NCBI GenBank assembly: GCA_020831485.1
Contig: JAFIGG010000020.1
Location: forward strand, 1 to 49,399
Length of the DNA: 49,399 nt
Direction of reading: 5' to 3'
Source: Opitutales bacterium
Lineage (GTDB): Bacteria; Verrucomicrobiota; Verrucomicrobiia; Opitutales; Oceanipulchritudinaceae
Shown here in pieces: positions 17,575 to 27,607 of the stretch. Position 1 is the stretch's first letter, and each line of letters starts with the position of its first letter. The position numbers and the translations under genes are program-made. The notes beneath the pieces were generated by a model. The model had not been told where the DNA came from and made no database searches. It saw nothing but the letters and a program-made list of their open reading frames with translations.

Positions 17575-20500
17575 ATGATCTTAATGCCTTACCGATGGAT
17601 AAAGTGGATGTTTTGCAAAAAACGCCCCTTATCGACTCCAACCCCGCTTCGCGACGAACATTTTACCTTCGAGCAACTGGGTCAGCACGCTGTAATTCTT
17701 GCAGGCCAACACCGCGTCGATCCAAAACGTGGACCGAATCGATTGCTATTGAGGCTAGCAGACAACGAAAGGGCCCTGAGAGAAGCCTACAATCTGGTCA
17801 GCGAATCCGAGTCCCGCCAAGTTGCACCGGCGGGAGAATGGCTTCTGGATAACTTCCATTTGATCGAGCAGCAGATTTACGCATCGCAGCTGCACCTGCC
17901 CAAAACTTTCAGCCGGGAACTGCCGCGTCTCCTCAACGGGCCACAAGCAGGCTATCCACGGGTCTATTCCATTGCGCAGGAACTGATAACCCACTCCGAA
18001 GGGCATGTTGACATGGATAGCCTGAGTCTATTCGTCCACGCCTACCAGACAGTCAACCCGCTCACTCTGGGTGAACTATGGGCAGTCCCCATCATGCTTC
18101 GCCTGGGACTGATCGAAAGCCTCCGGCGAGTTTCGGAGCACATCGCCCGGCGTCGGCAAGACCGGAACCTGGCAAATGTCTGGGCCGACCGTCTCATCAA
18201 TGCGGGTGAGACGAAAACGAAGGTTTTACACGTGCTCGCGGAGATGGCCGAATCGGCACCTCCTCTAAACAATCAGTTCGTGGAAGAATTTTATGCCCGA
18301 ATGCACGGCCAGGGCCAGGAGCTGGCGACCGTACAGAGTTGGCTCCAGCACCGCCTCTCCAGCGAAGGTCTCACCCGTGAACAACTGCAACGGGTCGAAA
18401 ATCAGATCCAGGCAGCCGACCAGGTCCTTATTGGCCATAGTATTGGCAGCCTGCGTTCCCTTAGTTCGATGAATTGGAAACAGTTTGTCGAATCCAAGAG
18501 TTTCGTCGAAAAGGTACTCCGCACCGATCCCTCTGGAACTTATCCGCAGATGGACTTTGCAACCCGCGACCGCTACCGCCATCGCGTCGAAAAGCTATCG
18601 CGCCAGTCCGGCCACGACGAAGTCACTGTGGCAAGTGAAGCAATAAGGCTGGCCCAATCCAGAACAGACACGGAGGGAGGCGACGCCCGCCGGTCGCATG
18701 TGGGATTCTACCTCATTGATAAAGGTAACACTGAACTTGAGGATTTCCTGCAGGTTCGCTTACCTCCGCATCTACTCCTCAACCGAAAGCTTGGACGGTT
18801 TCCGGTACCAGTTTATGTTGGCTCTGTGGTCGCAATTACAGTCGCCACTCTCGGGCTTCTCTGGGGACCTCTTGGCCTTCTGGACTTCAGCGACTGGCGA
18901 CTGTGGCTATTATTTGTTCCCGGTGTTCTCGTCGCATCTCAGATGGCAGTTTCCCTCGTGAACATCGTCACCACGCTCTTTGTTGATCCAAGCCCGCTGC
19001 CTCGTCTCGATTTTCTTGAAGGCATTCCGGACAGCGAACGCACGATAGCAGTTATTCCGACACTGCTGAGCGACCTAAATGAAATCTCCAAACTACTGGA
19101 AGGACTTGAACTACGCTACGTGGGCAACCGGGATCCGAACCTAAGCTTCGCCCTGTTGACCGATTTCAACGATTCAGCTGCCGAACGCCAGAAAGACGAT
19201 GAAGAAAGACTCCGATTCGTCTGCGAAGGTATCCGCGATCTGAATGAGCGCTACAGCCCCGACGGCCCTTCTATCTTTTATCTCTTTCACCGACCGCGTC
19301 TGTGGAACCCACATGAGAGCCTGTGGATGGGGTATGAACGCAAACGTGGTAAGCTCGAGCAGTTCAACGAACTGCTACGCGGAGGAGCTCCCGAAGCTTT
19401 CTCGGAAATCGTCGGAGACCTCAGTCGACTTCCCACCATCCGCTACGTCCTTACTCTGGATACCGACACGACTCTCCCACGTGACGCCGCCCGACTGCTG
19501 GTAGGCACCATAGCCCATCCATTGAATCGCCCACTTTGTGACCCCGAGACTGGTCGCATCGTCGAAGGATATGCCATCCTCCAGCCGCATACTCCCATCA
19601 GCCTAACCGCAGCCAACCGTTCCCGGTTTACCCAACTTAATTGTGGGGAAGCCGGGATTGATCCCTATACCCAGGAGCTTTCAGACGTATATCAGGATCT
19701 CTTTGCCGAAGGCACTTACGTCGGTAAAGGCATTTATGAAGTAGATGCCTTTCGCCGATCCACGGTAGGCCGTTTTCCAGAAAACCTCATACTCAGCCAC
19801 GACCTAATTGAAAGCAATTATGCCCGCTCCGCGCTCGTGTCTGATGTGGACTTACATGAGGATTATCCGGCGAGCTTCACTGCCGAAATGAGCCGGCGTC
19901 ACCGCTGGATCCGCGGGGATTGGCAGATCGCCGGATGGCTACTTCCAAGTGTCCCCGGGGCAGACAACAAGCGGATCCCCAACCCCCTTACAACACTCGG
20001 CCGATGGAAAATTTTTGATAATTTGCGAAGGAGCCTGGTTCCTCCAGCCCTACTGATAATGCTCGCCGCAGGTTGGCTGCTCGTTCCGCAGCCGGGAGGA
20101 TTCTGGACTGCATTCGCAATTGGGACACTTCTACTGCCAATACTGCTTTACACGACTATTGGACTTATTAAAAAACCACTAAACCGCAACTGGGGAATGC
20201 ATTTAGGAACTTCATTGCAAGACCTCGGAAGACAACTTGCCGATGCCGGTCTATCAATCGCTGCCCTTCCCTCCCGTGCAACAATTCATCTGGATGCAAT
20301 CCTGATTTCCGCCGGTCGAATGCCATTTACCCGGCGAGGACTTCTGCTCTGGCACACTCCGCGCTATTCAAAACGAAACCACTGCGCCAGACCTGTCGAA
20401 TTCCTGAGCGAAATGTGGATTGCTCCGGCTTTCGCCATTGGTATCGCCTCTGCGCTAGCAGTAACACATCCAAGCGAACTGTTCACAAGCGGTCCAATTT

Positions 20501-23500
20501 TGGTGCTTTGGTTTGCTTCCCCTCTAATCGGCTGGTGGATCAGTCGGCCGATTCCCCGGAAAAAGGAAATCCTGCCAGAAAGCCAACAGGTCTTCCTGCG
20601 CGGCCTGGCTCGGGAAACCTGGCGCTACTTTGAGGTTTTCGCCACAGAAAAAGAAAACTGGCTCGCCCCGGATAACTTCCAGGAACGCCCTTCGCCTATA
20701 ATTGCCACCCGCACCTCGCCGACAAATATTGGCATGGGACTACTCGCGAATCTGGCAGCTTCTGATTTTGGCTACATTTCCACGACTGATTTCCTCGACC
20801 GAACAGCCAAAGCACTTGACTCAATGGATCGTCTGGATCGCTACCGTGGACATTTTTACAACTGGTATGACACTCGTACTCTTGCGCCGCTGGCACCCCA
20901 CTACATTTCAAGCGTCGACAGCGGCAATCTTGCGGGATCACTGCTGACTCTTCGCGCCGGGCTTTTGGAAATAAAAGACCGCTCCCTTTTCCCAGCCGCA
21001 ATGTTTAGCGGACTCAGTGACACGCTTCAAAGAATTAAGATCCCCGAGACCGCCCTCCTGCAACAGATGCTCAAGTCGCCTCCCCCTGCAAATTACAGCA
21101 AAGCCCACAAGTGGCTGGAGGCATTCTGCCTTAAAGTCAAGAACCTGCCATCAGATGTTTCCACCGAAACCCAGTGGTGGATCCATGCCCTCATTATTCA
21201 GGCACAATCCCTTCGGGACGATCTGGAAAGACATACTTCCGAACTGAGTGCCGACACGCCAATACCGACCCTGCAAGAGCTGGCCCTAAACGAAGCGGAC
21301 GGAGGCAGCGCGGCACTCCGCATCCGTCATATAGACGACCTGGCTCAGCGTTGTACCGGATTGGCGGAAATGGATTACTCCTTTCTACACGATCCCACAC
21401 GGGATCTGCTTTCCATTGGCTACAATGTAAGTGAACGTCGGCTCGATGCCTCATTCTACGACCTGCTGGCCTCCGAAGCCCGACTTGTCAGCTACATTTT
21501 GGTGGCGCAGGGGCACCTGCAGCCCCACCACTGGTTTACTCTCGGACGCCAGATCACCACGCAAAAGCGATCCATGGCCCTGCTCTCCTGGAGCGGTTCA
21601 ATGTTCGAATACCTCATGCCCCTGCTCTGGATGCCTACTCATGAGCACACCCTGCTCGACGAAACATACCGGGCAGTCGTGACCAGACAAATCGAATACG
21701 GACGTCAGCGGGGCGTTCCCTGGGGCATTTCAGAATCTTGCTACAACCTGACCGATGCCGATGGCATTTATCAATACAGCGCCTTCGGCGTCCCGGGCCT
21801 CGGTTTTAAACGAGGTCTTGCCGAAAACCTGGTCATCGCTCCCTATGCTTCCGCTCTCGCTCTCATGGTTAGACCCATCGAAGCCTGCCGCAACCTGGAA
21901 CGTCTGGCAGGGGATGGTTACCGCGGCGACTACGGTATGTTCGAAGCAATTGACTTCACCCCGTCCCGAATTCCCCGCGGTCATACCAGCAGCGCTCTGC
22001 ACTCCTATATGGCACACCATCAGGGGATGAGCCTGCTCGCAATAAGCTCCGTTATCCACCAGCAGCCGATGCAAAGGCGCTTTCTCGCAGATCCTTTCCT
22101 GAAAGCTTCGGAGCTACTGCTCTGTGAGCGCATACCGAAATCCTCAAAGCCACTGCAACCGCATGCAGCAGAGGTCAGCGCTGCCCGTAAACCGCCGGGC
22201 ACCGGGGGCACTGCCCTACGCTTAATTACGACTCCACACACCGCTGTCCCTGAAATTCAACTGCTGTCCAATGGCCGCTACCACGTCATGGCAACAAACT
22301 CCGGCGGAAGCTACAGTCGATGGAAGAATCTTGCAGTCACACGCTGGCGTGAGGATGCAGCGAGCGACGCATGGGGCACCTTCTGTTACCTGCGCGACAC
22401 CCAATCGGGCAAGCTCTGGTCGTCAGCTTTCCAGCCTACCCGCCGGACACCAGATCACTATGAAGCCATTTTTGAAGAAGGCCGGGCCGAATACCGTCGT
22501 CGCGACTACGATATCGATGCCCATACAGAAATTGCAGTCTCCCCTGAGCACGATGTTGAGGTCCGGCGGGTAACCCTCACCAACCTCTCCCCGCACAAAC
22601 GAAACATCGAACTAACGAGCTACGCCGAGGTCGTGCTCGCTCCACCAGCTTCGGACCTAGCCCACCCGGCCTTCAGCAATCTCTTTGTGCAAACCGAAAT
22701 TCTACCCGATTTGCACGCGATCCTCTGCAGTCGGCGCGCCCGCGCACCTGGAGAAAATCCGCCTTGGCTGTTTCATCTTATGACAACCCAGGGTGCCACC
22801 GCCGGAGAAGTCTCCTACGAGACCAACCGGGGGAAATTCCTGGGTCGTACCCGCGACGCCGAAAATCCGGCTGCTTTCGACACCCTTGGCCCTCTGTCCA
22901 ACTCTGACGGCTCCGTACTCGATCCCATCGTCGCGATCCGCCAGGGAGTCATAATGGACGCCGATACCTCCGCAAACTGGCACATTATATCCGGTATGGC
23001 CGAAACGCGCGAAGGGGCACTGGCTCTGATCGGCCAATTCCGTGACCCAAGTTTTGCAGCCCGTGCCTTCGAAATGGCCTGGTCGCACAGCCAATTGGAA
23101 CTCTACCAGATGCAAGCAAGCGAAGCAGAAACCCAAATCTACGCCCGCCTCGCCGGTTCAATTGTTTTTGCAAATCCCTTGTACCGCGCGGCTGAGGGTA
23201 TGCTCTCGCGAAATCGCATCAATCAGTCCGGCCTCTGGACCTTCGGCATCTCCGGCGACCTTCCTGTTGTTCTGATGCGCATTGGGGATGTGCACCGTAT
23301 CCATTTGATCGAACAGATCCTCCAGGCCCACGCTTATTGGCGAAGCAAAGGATTGGAAACGGACCTTGTCATACTCAATGAGGACTTCTCGGGCTATCGT
23401 CAACAACTGCAGGACCGCATTCTGGATCTCATCAACGCGAACAGAACTGAGCACCGTCTGGACAAACCAGGCGGAATCTTTGTCAGGCGCAGCGAGGATC

Positions 23501-26070
23501 TCAGCGAAGAGGAACGTGTGCTCCTCCACTCCGTCGCCCGCGTCATTCTGACCGACGGTGCTGATAGCCTTGCCCAGCAAGTCGGGCAACGGACACCACC
23601 TGCACGCAAGGTCCTCCCGTTGATCCCCAACCGGGGAAGCCCGGAGTTCGTCGACCCACCTGCGAAACCCGTCAAGAATCTCGTCTTCTTCAACGGTCAC
23701 GGTGGCTTCACTGCGGATGGACGCGAGTATGTCATCCAAGTGGGGCCAGGCCACACAACCCCCGCACCCTGGGCTAACGTCATAGCCAACCCGCGTATCG
23801 GCACCGTCATATCCGAAAGTGGTTCAGCCTACACCTGGGTCGACAATGCCAACGGCTTCCGTCTTACCCCCTGGCACAACGACCCCATCCGGGACACGAG
23901 TGGAGAGGCGTTTTACCTGCGCGACGAAGAGACAGGTCGGTTTTGGTCGCCTTCGCCTCTGCCAGCACCTGGTAAGGGTCAATACAGCTGTCGACACGGC
24001 TTCGGCTACAGCGTTTTCAACACACGCCAGCAAGGCATTGAAAGTGAACTCTGGACCTATGTCGCGACCGAAGCTCCGGTCAAATTTGTTGTCCTTAAAA
24101 TCCGTAACCGCTCTGGTCGAGCCCGCCGTCTGACGGCAACCGGGTATTGGGAATGGGTCCTCGGCGAATGGCGGCACTCGAATATGATGCACATCGTTAC
24201 AGCTCCAGACCCTGTAACAGGCGCAGTTTTCGCCCGGAACGCCTACAATCGTCAGTTCGCTGACAAAACCGTGTTTGTGGCGGTCAATGACCCTATGCAC
24301 ACAGTCACTGGCAGCCGCGCCGAATTTCTCGGCCGTAACGGCAGTATCGCACGCCCCGCCGCTATGAAAAACTCGCGCCTCTCTGGACAACTGGGTGCGG
24401 GCCTGGATCCCTGCGCAGCCCTTCAGGTGCCCTTCGAGATTGCCGATGGAGAAGACCTCGAACTAGTCTTCACCCTGGGGGTTGGCGACAACATCGACGA
24501 AGCCCGCCAACTGGTACAACGCTTCTGTGGTATCGCACGCGCAAAGCACGCACTCGAAGCAGTCTGGGAGTTTTGGAAAAGAACCCTCGGCAGTGTTAAC
24601 GCGGAAACGCCCGACCCCGCTCTCAACTTCCTCGTAAACGGCTGGCTCGAATACCAAACTCTCGGCTGTCGCTACTGGGGGCGCAGTGGCTACTACCAGT
24701 CGGGAGGGGCCTATGGTTTCCGCGATCAGCTGCAGGACACCACCGCACTGATCCACGCCGCCCCATGGGCCGCCCGCGAGCAACTTCTACGCGCGGCGTC
24801 CCGGCAATTTATCGAAGGCGATGTACAGCACTGGTGGCATCCACCAGCGGGCCGAGGAGTCCGTACCCATTTTTCCGACGATTACCTTTGGCTACCCTAC
24901 TGTGCCAGTCGCTATGTCAAGGCGACCGGCGACACCGGCATCCTCGACGAACGAGTCCACTTCCTCGAAGGCCGCCCAGTCAACGCCGACGAAGAATCCT
25001 ACTACGACCTGCCTCAGCGGTCCGAAGAGGATGGCACCCTATACGAGCACTGCCAGCGCGCGATCCGCCGTGGATTCCGATTCGGCATCCACGGTCTGCC
25101 GTTAATCGGATGCGGCGACTGGAACGACGGGATGAACCTGATTGGCGAAAAAGGTAAGGGCGAAAGCGTCTGGTTGGCCTTTTTCCTCTGCGACATCCTC
25201 CGCCGCTTCGAAGCGCTCGCTCAGAGCCGCGACGACCCCGAATTTGCCGCCGAATGTGCCCGCGAGGCAACGCAGTTGCGGAAAAACATCGAAGCCAACG
25301 GCTGGGACGGCGACTGGTATCGACGAGCCTACTTTGACGACGGCACTCCACTCGGCTCTGCCAGCAACGAGGAATGTCAGATAGACTCCATCGCGCAGAG
25401 CTGGTCCGTTCTCTCCGGCGCAGGCGATCCGGAGCGCGCCCGCAGCGCCATGGAGAGCGTCGACGAGCGCCTCGTGCGACGGGACGCACGCATAATCCAG
25501 CTGTTCGACCCACCCTTCGACAAATCCGAGGTCGAACCCGGCTACATCAAGGGCTACATCCCAGGCGTGCGCGAAAATGGCGGCCAATACACCCATGCTG
25601 CAATTTGGACAGCAATGGCCTTTGCAGAGCTCGGCGAATCCGAAAAGGCCTGGGAACTCTTCAATCTGCTTAACCCCGTCCGCCACGCCACTGACGCCGC
25701 CAGTGTCAATCGCTACAAAGTCGAACCCTATGTCGTCACCGCCGACATCTATTCCGTGGAGCCCAACGTCGGTCGCGGTGGCTGGAGCTGGTACACCGGA
25801 TCCGCAGGCTGGATGTACCGCCTCATAGTGGAAACACTCCTGGGCCTCCGCCTCGAAGTTGACCAGATGTATCTCAGTCCCCACCTCCCCAAAGCTTGGG
25901 ATTCCTTCAAAGTTCACTACCGTTACCAAAATACATTCTACCACATTAGCGTCATTCGAGCGGCGAAAGGATCCCCAACTTACCTCCTCCTTGACGGAAA
26001 CAAAATAGAAGGCAAGGCCATCCCTCTGGTCGATGACGGTTTAAAGCATCAGGTTGAGATGCGCTCTTGA
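17575..26070 (+). CDS. ndvB: Cyclic beta-1,2-glucan synthase
   Basis: This giant 2831-residue inner-membrane enzyme makes periplasmic cyclic beta-1,2-glucan from UDP-glucose. The length matches NdvB/ChvB/Cgs (about 2,830). Six membrane helices lie near 411-432, 443-470, 820-838, 844-866, 948-966 and 976-995. Between them is a GT84 glycosyltransferase with the acidic motif Asp629-Thr-Asp631 and the HRW motif ending at Trp778. The cyclisation domain (glycoamylase-like fold) spans about 1050-1520, with family blocks such as PWGISESCYN. A GH94-type phosphorylase domain follows, with beta sandwiches near 1560 and 2060 and a C-terminal helical barrel containing GDWNDGMN (Asp2518). All three activities look intact. 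The ATG at 17575 has no Shine-Dalgarno; a TTG two codons earlier and an ATG at 17584 are alternatives. Confidence 0.95.
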   Translation: MILMPYRWIKWMFCKKRPLSTPTPLRDEHFTFEQLGQHAVILAGQHRVDPKRGPNRLLLRLADNERALREAYNLVSESESRQVAPAGEWLLDNFHLIEQQIYASQLHLPKTFSRELPRLLNGPQAGYPRVYSIAQELITHSEGHVDMDSLSLFVHAYQTVNPLTLGELWAVPIMLRLGLIESLRRVSEHIARRRQDRNLANVWADRLINAGETKTKVLHVLAEMAESAPPLNNQFVEEFYARMHGQGQELATVQSWLQHRLSSEGLTREQLQRVENQIQAADQVLIGHSIGSLRSLSSMNWKQFVESKSFVEKVLRTDPSGTYPQMDFATRDRYRHRVEKLSRQSGHDEVTVASEAIRLAQSRTDTEGGDARRSHVGFYLIDKGNTELEDFLQVRLPPHLLLNRKLGRFPVPVYVGSVVAITVATLGLLWGPLGLLDFSDWRLWLLFVPGVLVASQMAVSLVNIVTTLFVDPSPLPRLDFLEGIPDSERTIAVIPTLLSDLNEISKLLEGLELRYVGNRDPNLSFALLTDFNDSAAERQKDDEERLRFVCEGIRDLNERYSPDGPSIFYLFHRPRLWNPHESLWMGYERKRGKLEQFNELLRGGAPEAFSEIVGDLSRLPTIRYVLTLDTDTTLPRDAARLLVGTIAHPLNRPLCDPETGRIVEGYAILQPHTPISLTAANRSRFTQLNCGEAGIDPYTQELSDVYQDLFAEGTYVGKGIYEVDAFRRSTVGRFPENLILSHDLIESNYARSALVSDVDLHEDYPASFTAEMSRRHRWIRGDWQIAGWLLPSVPGADNKRIPNPLTTLGRWKIFDNLRRSLVPPALLIMLAAGWLLVPQPGGFWTAFAIGTLLLPILLYTTIGLIKKPLNRNWGMHLGTSLQDLGRQLADAGLSIAALPSRATIHLDAILISAGRMPFTRRGLLLWHTPRYSKRNHCARPVEFLSEMWIAPAFAIGIASALAVTHPSELFTSGPILVLWFASPLIGWWISRPIPRKKEILPESQQVFLRGLARETWRYFEVFATEKENWLAPDNFQERPSPIIATRTSPTNIGMGLLANLAASDFGYISTTDFLDRTAKALDSMDRLDRYRGHFYNWYDTRTLAPLAPHYISSVDSGNLAGSLLTLRAGLLEIKDRSLFPAAMFSGLSDTLQRIKIPETALLQQMLKSPPPANYSKAHKWLEAFCLKVKNLPSDVSTETQWWIHALIIQAQSLRDDLERHTSELSADTPIPTLQELALNEADGGSAALRIRHIDDLAQRCTGLAEMDYSFLHDPTRDLLSIGYNVSERRLDASFYDLLASEARLVSYILVAQGHLQPHHWFTLGRQITTQKRSMALLSWSGSMFEYLMPLLWMPTHEHTLLDETYRAVVTRQIEYGRQRGVPWGISESCYNLTDADGIYQYSAFGVPGLGFKRGLAENLVIAPYASALALMVRPIEACRNLERLAGDGYRGDYGMFEAIDFTPSRIPRGHTSSALHSYMAHHQGMSLLAISSVIHQQPMQRRFLADPFLKASELLLCERIPKSSKPLQPHAAEVSAARKPPGTGGTALRLITTPHTAVPEIQLLSNGRYHVMATNSGGSYSRWKNLAVTRWREDAASDAWGTFCYLRDTQSGKLWSSAFQPTRRTPDHYEAIFEEGRAEYRRRDYDIDAHTEIAVSPEHDVEVRRVTLTNLSPHKRNIELTSYAEVVLAPPASDLAHPAFSNLFVQTEILPDLHAILCSRRARAPGENPPWLFHLMTTQGATAGEVSYETNRGKFLGRTRDAENPAAFDTLGPLSNSDGSVLDPIVAIRQGVIMDADTSANWHIISGMAETREGALALIGQFRDPSFAARAFEMAWSHSQLELYQMQASEAETQIYARLAGSIVFANPLYRAAEGMLSRNRINQSGLWTFGISGDLPVVLMRIGDVHRIHLIEQILQAHAYWRSKGLETDLVILNEDFSGYRQQLQDRILDLINANRTEHRLDKPGGIFVRRSEDLSEEERVLLHSVARVILTDGADSLAQQVGQRTPPARKVLPLIPNRGSPEFVDPPAKPVKNLVFFNGHGGFTADGREYVIQVGPGHTTPAPWANVIANPRIGTVISESGSAYTWVDNANGFRLTPWHNDPIRDTSGEAFYLRDEETGRFWSPSPLPAPGKGQYSCRHGFGYSVFNTRQQGIESELWTYVATEAPVKFVVLKIRNRSGRARRLTATGYWEWVLGEWRHSNMMHIVTAPDPVTGAVFARNAYNRQFADKTVFVAVNDPMHTVTGSRAEFLGRNGSIARPAAMKNSRLSGQLGAGLDPCAALQVPFEIADGEDLELVFTLGVGDNIDEARQLVQRFCGIARAKHALEAVWEFWKRTLGSVNAETPDPALNFLVNGWLEYQTLGCRYWGRSGYYQSGGAYGFRDQLQDTTALIHAAPWAAREQLLRAASRQFIEGDVQHWWHPPAGRGVRTHFSDDYLWLPYCASRYVKATGDTGILDERVHFLEGRPVNADEESYYDLPQRSEEDGTLYEHCQRAIRRGFRFGIHGLPLIGCGDWNDGMNLIGEKGKGESVWLAFFLCDILRRFEALAQSRDDPEFAAECAREATQLRKNIEANGWDGDWYRRAYFDDGTPLGSASNEECQIDSIAQSWSVLSGAGDPERARSAMESVDERLVRRDARIIQLFDPPFDKSEVEPGYIKGYIPGVRENGGQYTHAAIWTAMAFAELGESEKAWELFNLLNPVRHATDAASVNRYKVEPYVVTADIYSVEPNVGRGGWSWYTGSAGWMYRLIVETLLGLRLEVDQMYLSPHLPKAWDSFKVHYRYQNTFYHISVIRAAKGSPTYLLLDGNKIEGKAIPLVDDGLKHQVEMRS

Positions 26071-26132
26071 GCGCTAGACTGGTTTGATCCAACGGATTTT
26101 TATTAGCAATTCTGAAGTGAAAAACAGCCGGT

Positions 26133-27425
26133 TCATTCCAGCCAGCCTCCGGAAAACCCTGCCCGCCGCAAGCCGACAACGAGGTAGGGGCACTGGCGCA
26201 TCAGAGACCATAGGAATCCGTTGTTATAATTCTCTATCATCAATACAATCGGCCCCTGATTGAGGCCGAAGTTGTACGGCGACACCCAGCCGTGTTCATA
26301 TTTTGGCTGAGCTGGAAAAGTCGGGTTAAAGCTCGCCTTGTAGCCGTAGTCCAGAGCTGCCTCCAGGTTCATGCGCTCATAGTTTTGAATTGTGGGCAGG
26401 ACGATTTCCGGCGCGAACGGAAGCGATGCAACCACGGCCCAGGGTGCGAGCGTGCCGTCGTCGGGGCCGAAAGGAGCGCCGCGTGCGATGTAGTCGAAAA
26501 AGACGCGTTTGACGCCGTCTAATCTGAGTGTTTTCGGTCCCGGCCCGTCACTCGCAGTAATGCCCCAGCAAAATTTGTCGTAATGGGCGAAACCGCGGGG
26601 GTTGCGGATTGCATATTGTTGCTGCAGCAACGTGGCCCGCCGGCTGTTCTCAAAGTAGTCCAGGTCATATTGCCGCATAAACGCGTCACGAATCCCGCGG
26701 AAGTCGACCCAAACATGCGACAACTGATGAATGAACAAGGGGCCGGCATAGAGGAACTCGATGCCGTAAATCTTCTTCCATTTATAGGTCGAAGCCCAGG
26801 CGCGATAGCTCTCGACCGGCAGCGGGTGTGTTGGCGAGCCCAGGCCTAGCAGATAGATGATCAGTGCTTCGTCGTAGCCCTGCCAGCGGTAAGGCAGAAA
26901 GCCCTTTTCGGGCGTCCAGCCGTGACTCACCGCCGCAGCCCCATCCTGCATCCACTGCCAATCGGCTTTGCAATAGAGTGCATCCGCGAGCCTCCGAATT
27001 TCGTCCTCCTCCGCCGTCTCACGCTGAAAATAGGCAGCCGCCGCCAACATCCCGGCAAGCAGGAACGCAGTGTCCACACTTGATAGTTCGGAGCCCCACG
27101 CCCGCTGGCCACTATGCATGTCGAGAAAGTGATAGTAAAAACCCTTGTACCCGGTGGCATCGGATTCAGGGCCGTGGGCTGAGTTGGCAAAAAAACGCAG
27201 TGTCGCCAAGGTTCTTTTAACGGCAGCGTAACGCGTCATAAAGCCTTGTTGAACACCTACCGGATAGGCTGCGAGCGCCAACCCGACGGCAGCAATGCTT
27301 GCGGGCCAGCCTTGCTGCGATTTATCCTGCACAAGCCCATTGGCCGGATTGCTCTGGTGCACAAAATAATCAAACGAGTCTTTTTGCAAAGTTCGCAGAA
27401 GGTCGCTTTGTTCAGGCATTATCAT
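26133..27425 (-). CDS. Glycoamylase-like hydrolase, probable GH144-type beta-1,2-glucanase
   Basis: The 430-residue protein consists almost entirely of the glycoamylase-like domain PF10091, an alpha/alpha barrel. Family blocks are WGSELSSVDTAFLLAG, GYDEALIIYLLGLGSPTHPL, PLFIHQLSHVWVDFRG and HGWVSPYNFGLNQGPIVLMI. The acidic residues in SSVDTA and YDEAL are the likely active-site carboxylates by family comparison. Characterised GH144 members cut linear beta-1,2-glucan, and the same fold forms the cyclisation domain of the neighbouring synthase. Tail-to-tail position with ndvB (62 bases apart) strongly favours action on beta-1,2-glucan. There is no obvious N-terminal signal peptide (MIMPEQSDLLRTLQ), so if glucan is periplasmic the compartment is a puzzle; it may act in the cytoplasm or be exported differently. 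Confidence 0.88.
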   Translation of the reverse strand: MIMPEQSDLLRTLQKDSFDYFVHQSNPANGLVQDKSQQGWPASIAAVGLALAAYPVGVQQGFMTRYAAVKRTLATLRFFANSAHGPESDATGYKGFYYHFLDMHSGQRAWGSELSSVDTAFLLAGMLAAAAYFQRETAEEDEIRRLADALYCKADWQWMQDGAAAVSHGWTPEKGFLPYRWQGYDEALIIYLLGLGSPTHPLPVESYRAWASTYKWKKIYGIEFLYAGPLFIHQLSHVWVDFRGIRDAFMRQYDLDYFENSRRATLLQQQYAIRNPRGFAHYDKFCWGITASDGPGPKTLRLDGVKRVFFDYIARGAPFGPDDGTLAPWAVVASLPFAPEIVLPTIQNYERMNLEAALDYGYKASFNPTFPAQPKYEHGWVSPYNFGLNQGPIVLMIENYNNGFLWSLMRQCPYLVVGLRRAGFSGGWLE

Positions 27426-27434
27426 TCAGTGCTT

Positions 27435-27492
27435 GTTTCAGGATGCATAGCGTCATGGAAATTGTGCTGTAGGGTTCCATTGTGCCTGAAAC
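27435..27492. other. Nested inverted repeat in the divergent region before the entericidin gene
   Basis: Outer arms GTTTCAGG (27435-27442) and CCTGAAAC (27485-27492) enclose inner arms ATGGAA (27455-27460) and TTCCAT (27475-27480), giving a potential two-tier hairpin of 58 bases. It begins 10 bases upstream of the hydrolase start and 116 bases before the entericidin ATG. It could be an operator pair or a small structured RNA. Nothing in it matches a known RNA family I can recall. Confidence 0.35.
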
Positions 27493-27607
27493 TCGCTGCG
27501 GTAATATGGGGCAAAACCCGAATATCCAACCTAAGGCCGCTGACAATCGGCAATGCCGGGCAACGCCCTATTCCCTATTGCTTCGTTATAAAGTAATCTG
27601 TCCTGCT

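Noticed and set aside
25102-25944. 280-codon open frame on the minus strand
   Set aside because: It is antisense to the conserved GH94 domain of ndvB, with no motif and no start signal.
27482-27607. Longer 93-residue version of the entericidin gene
   Set aside because: The added 42 residues are not conserved-looking and would put the signal peptide in the middle of the protein.
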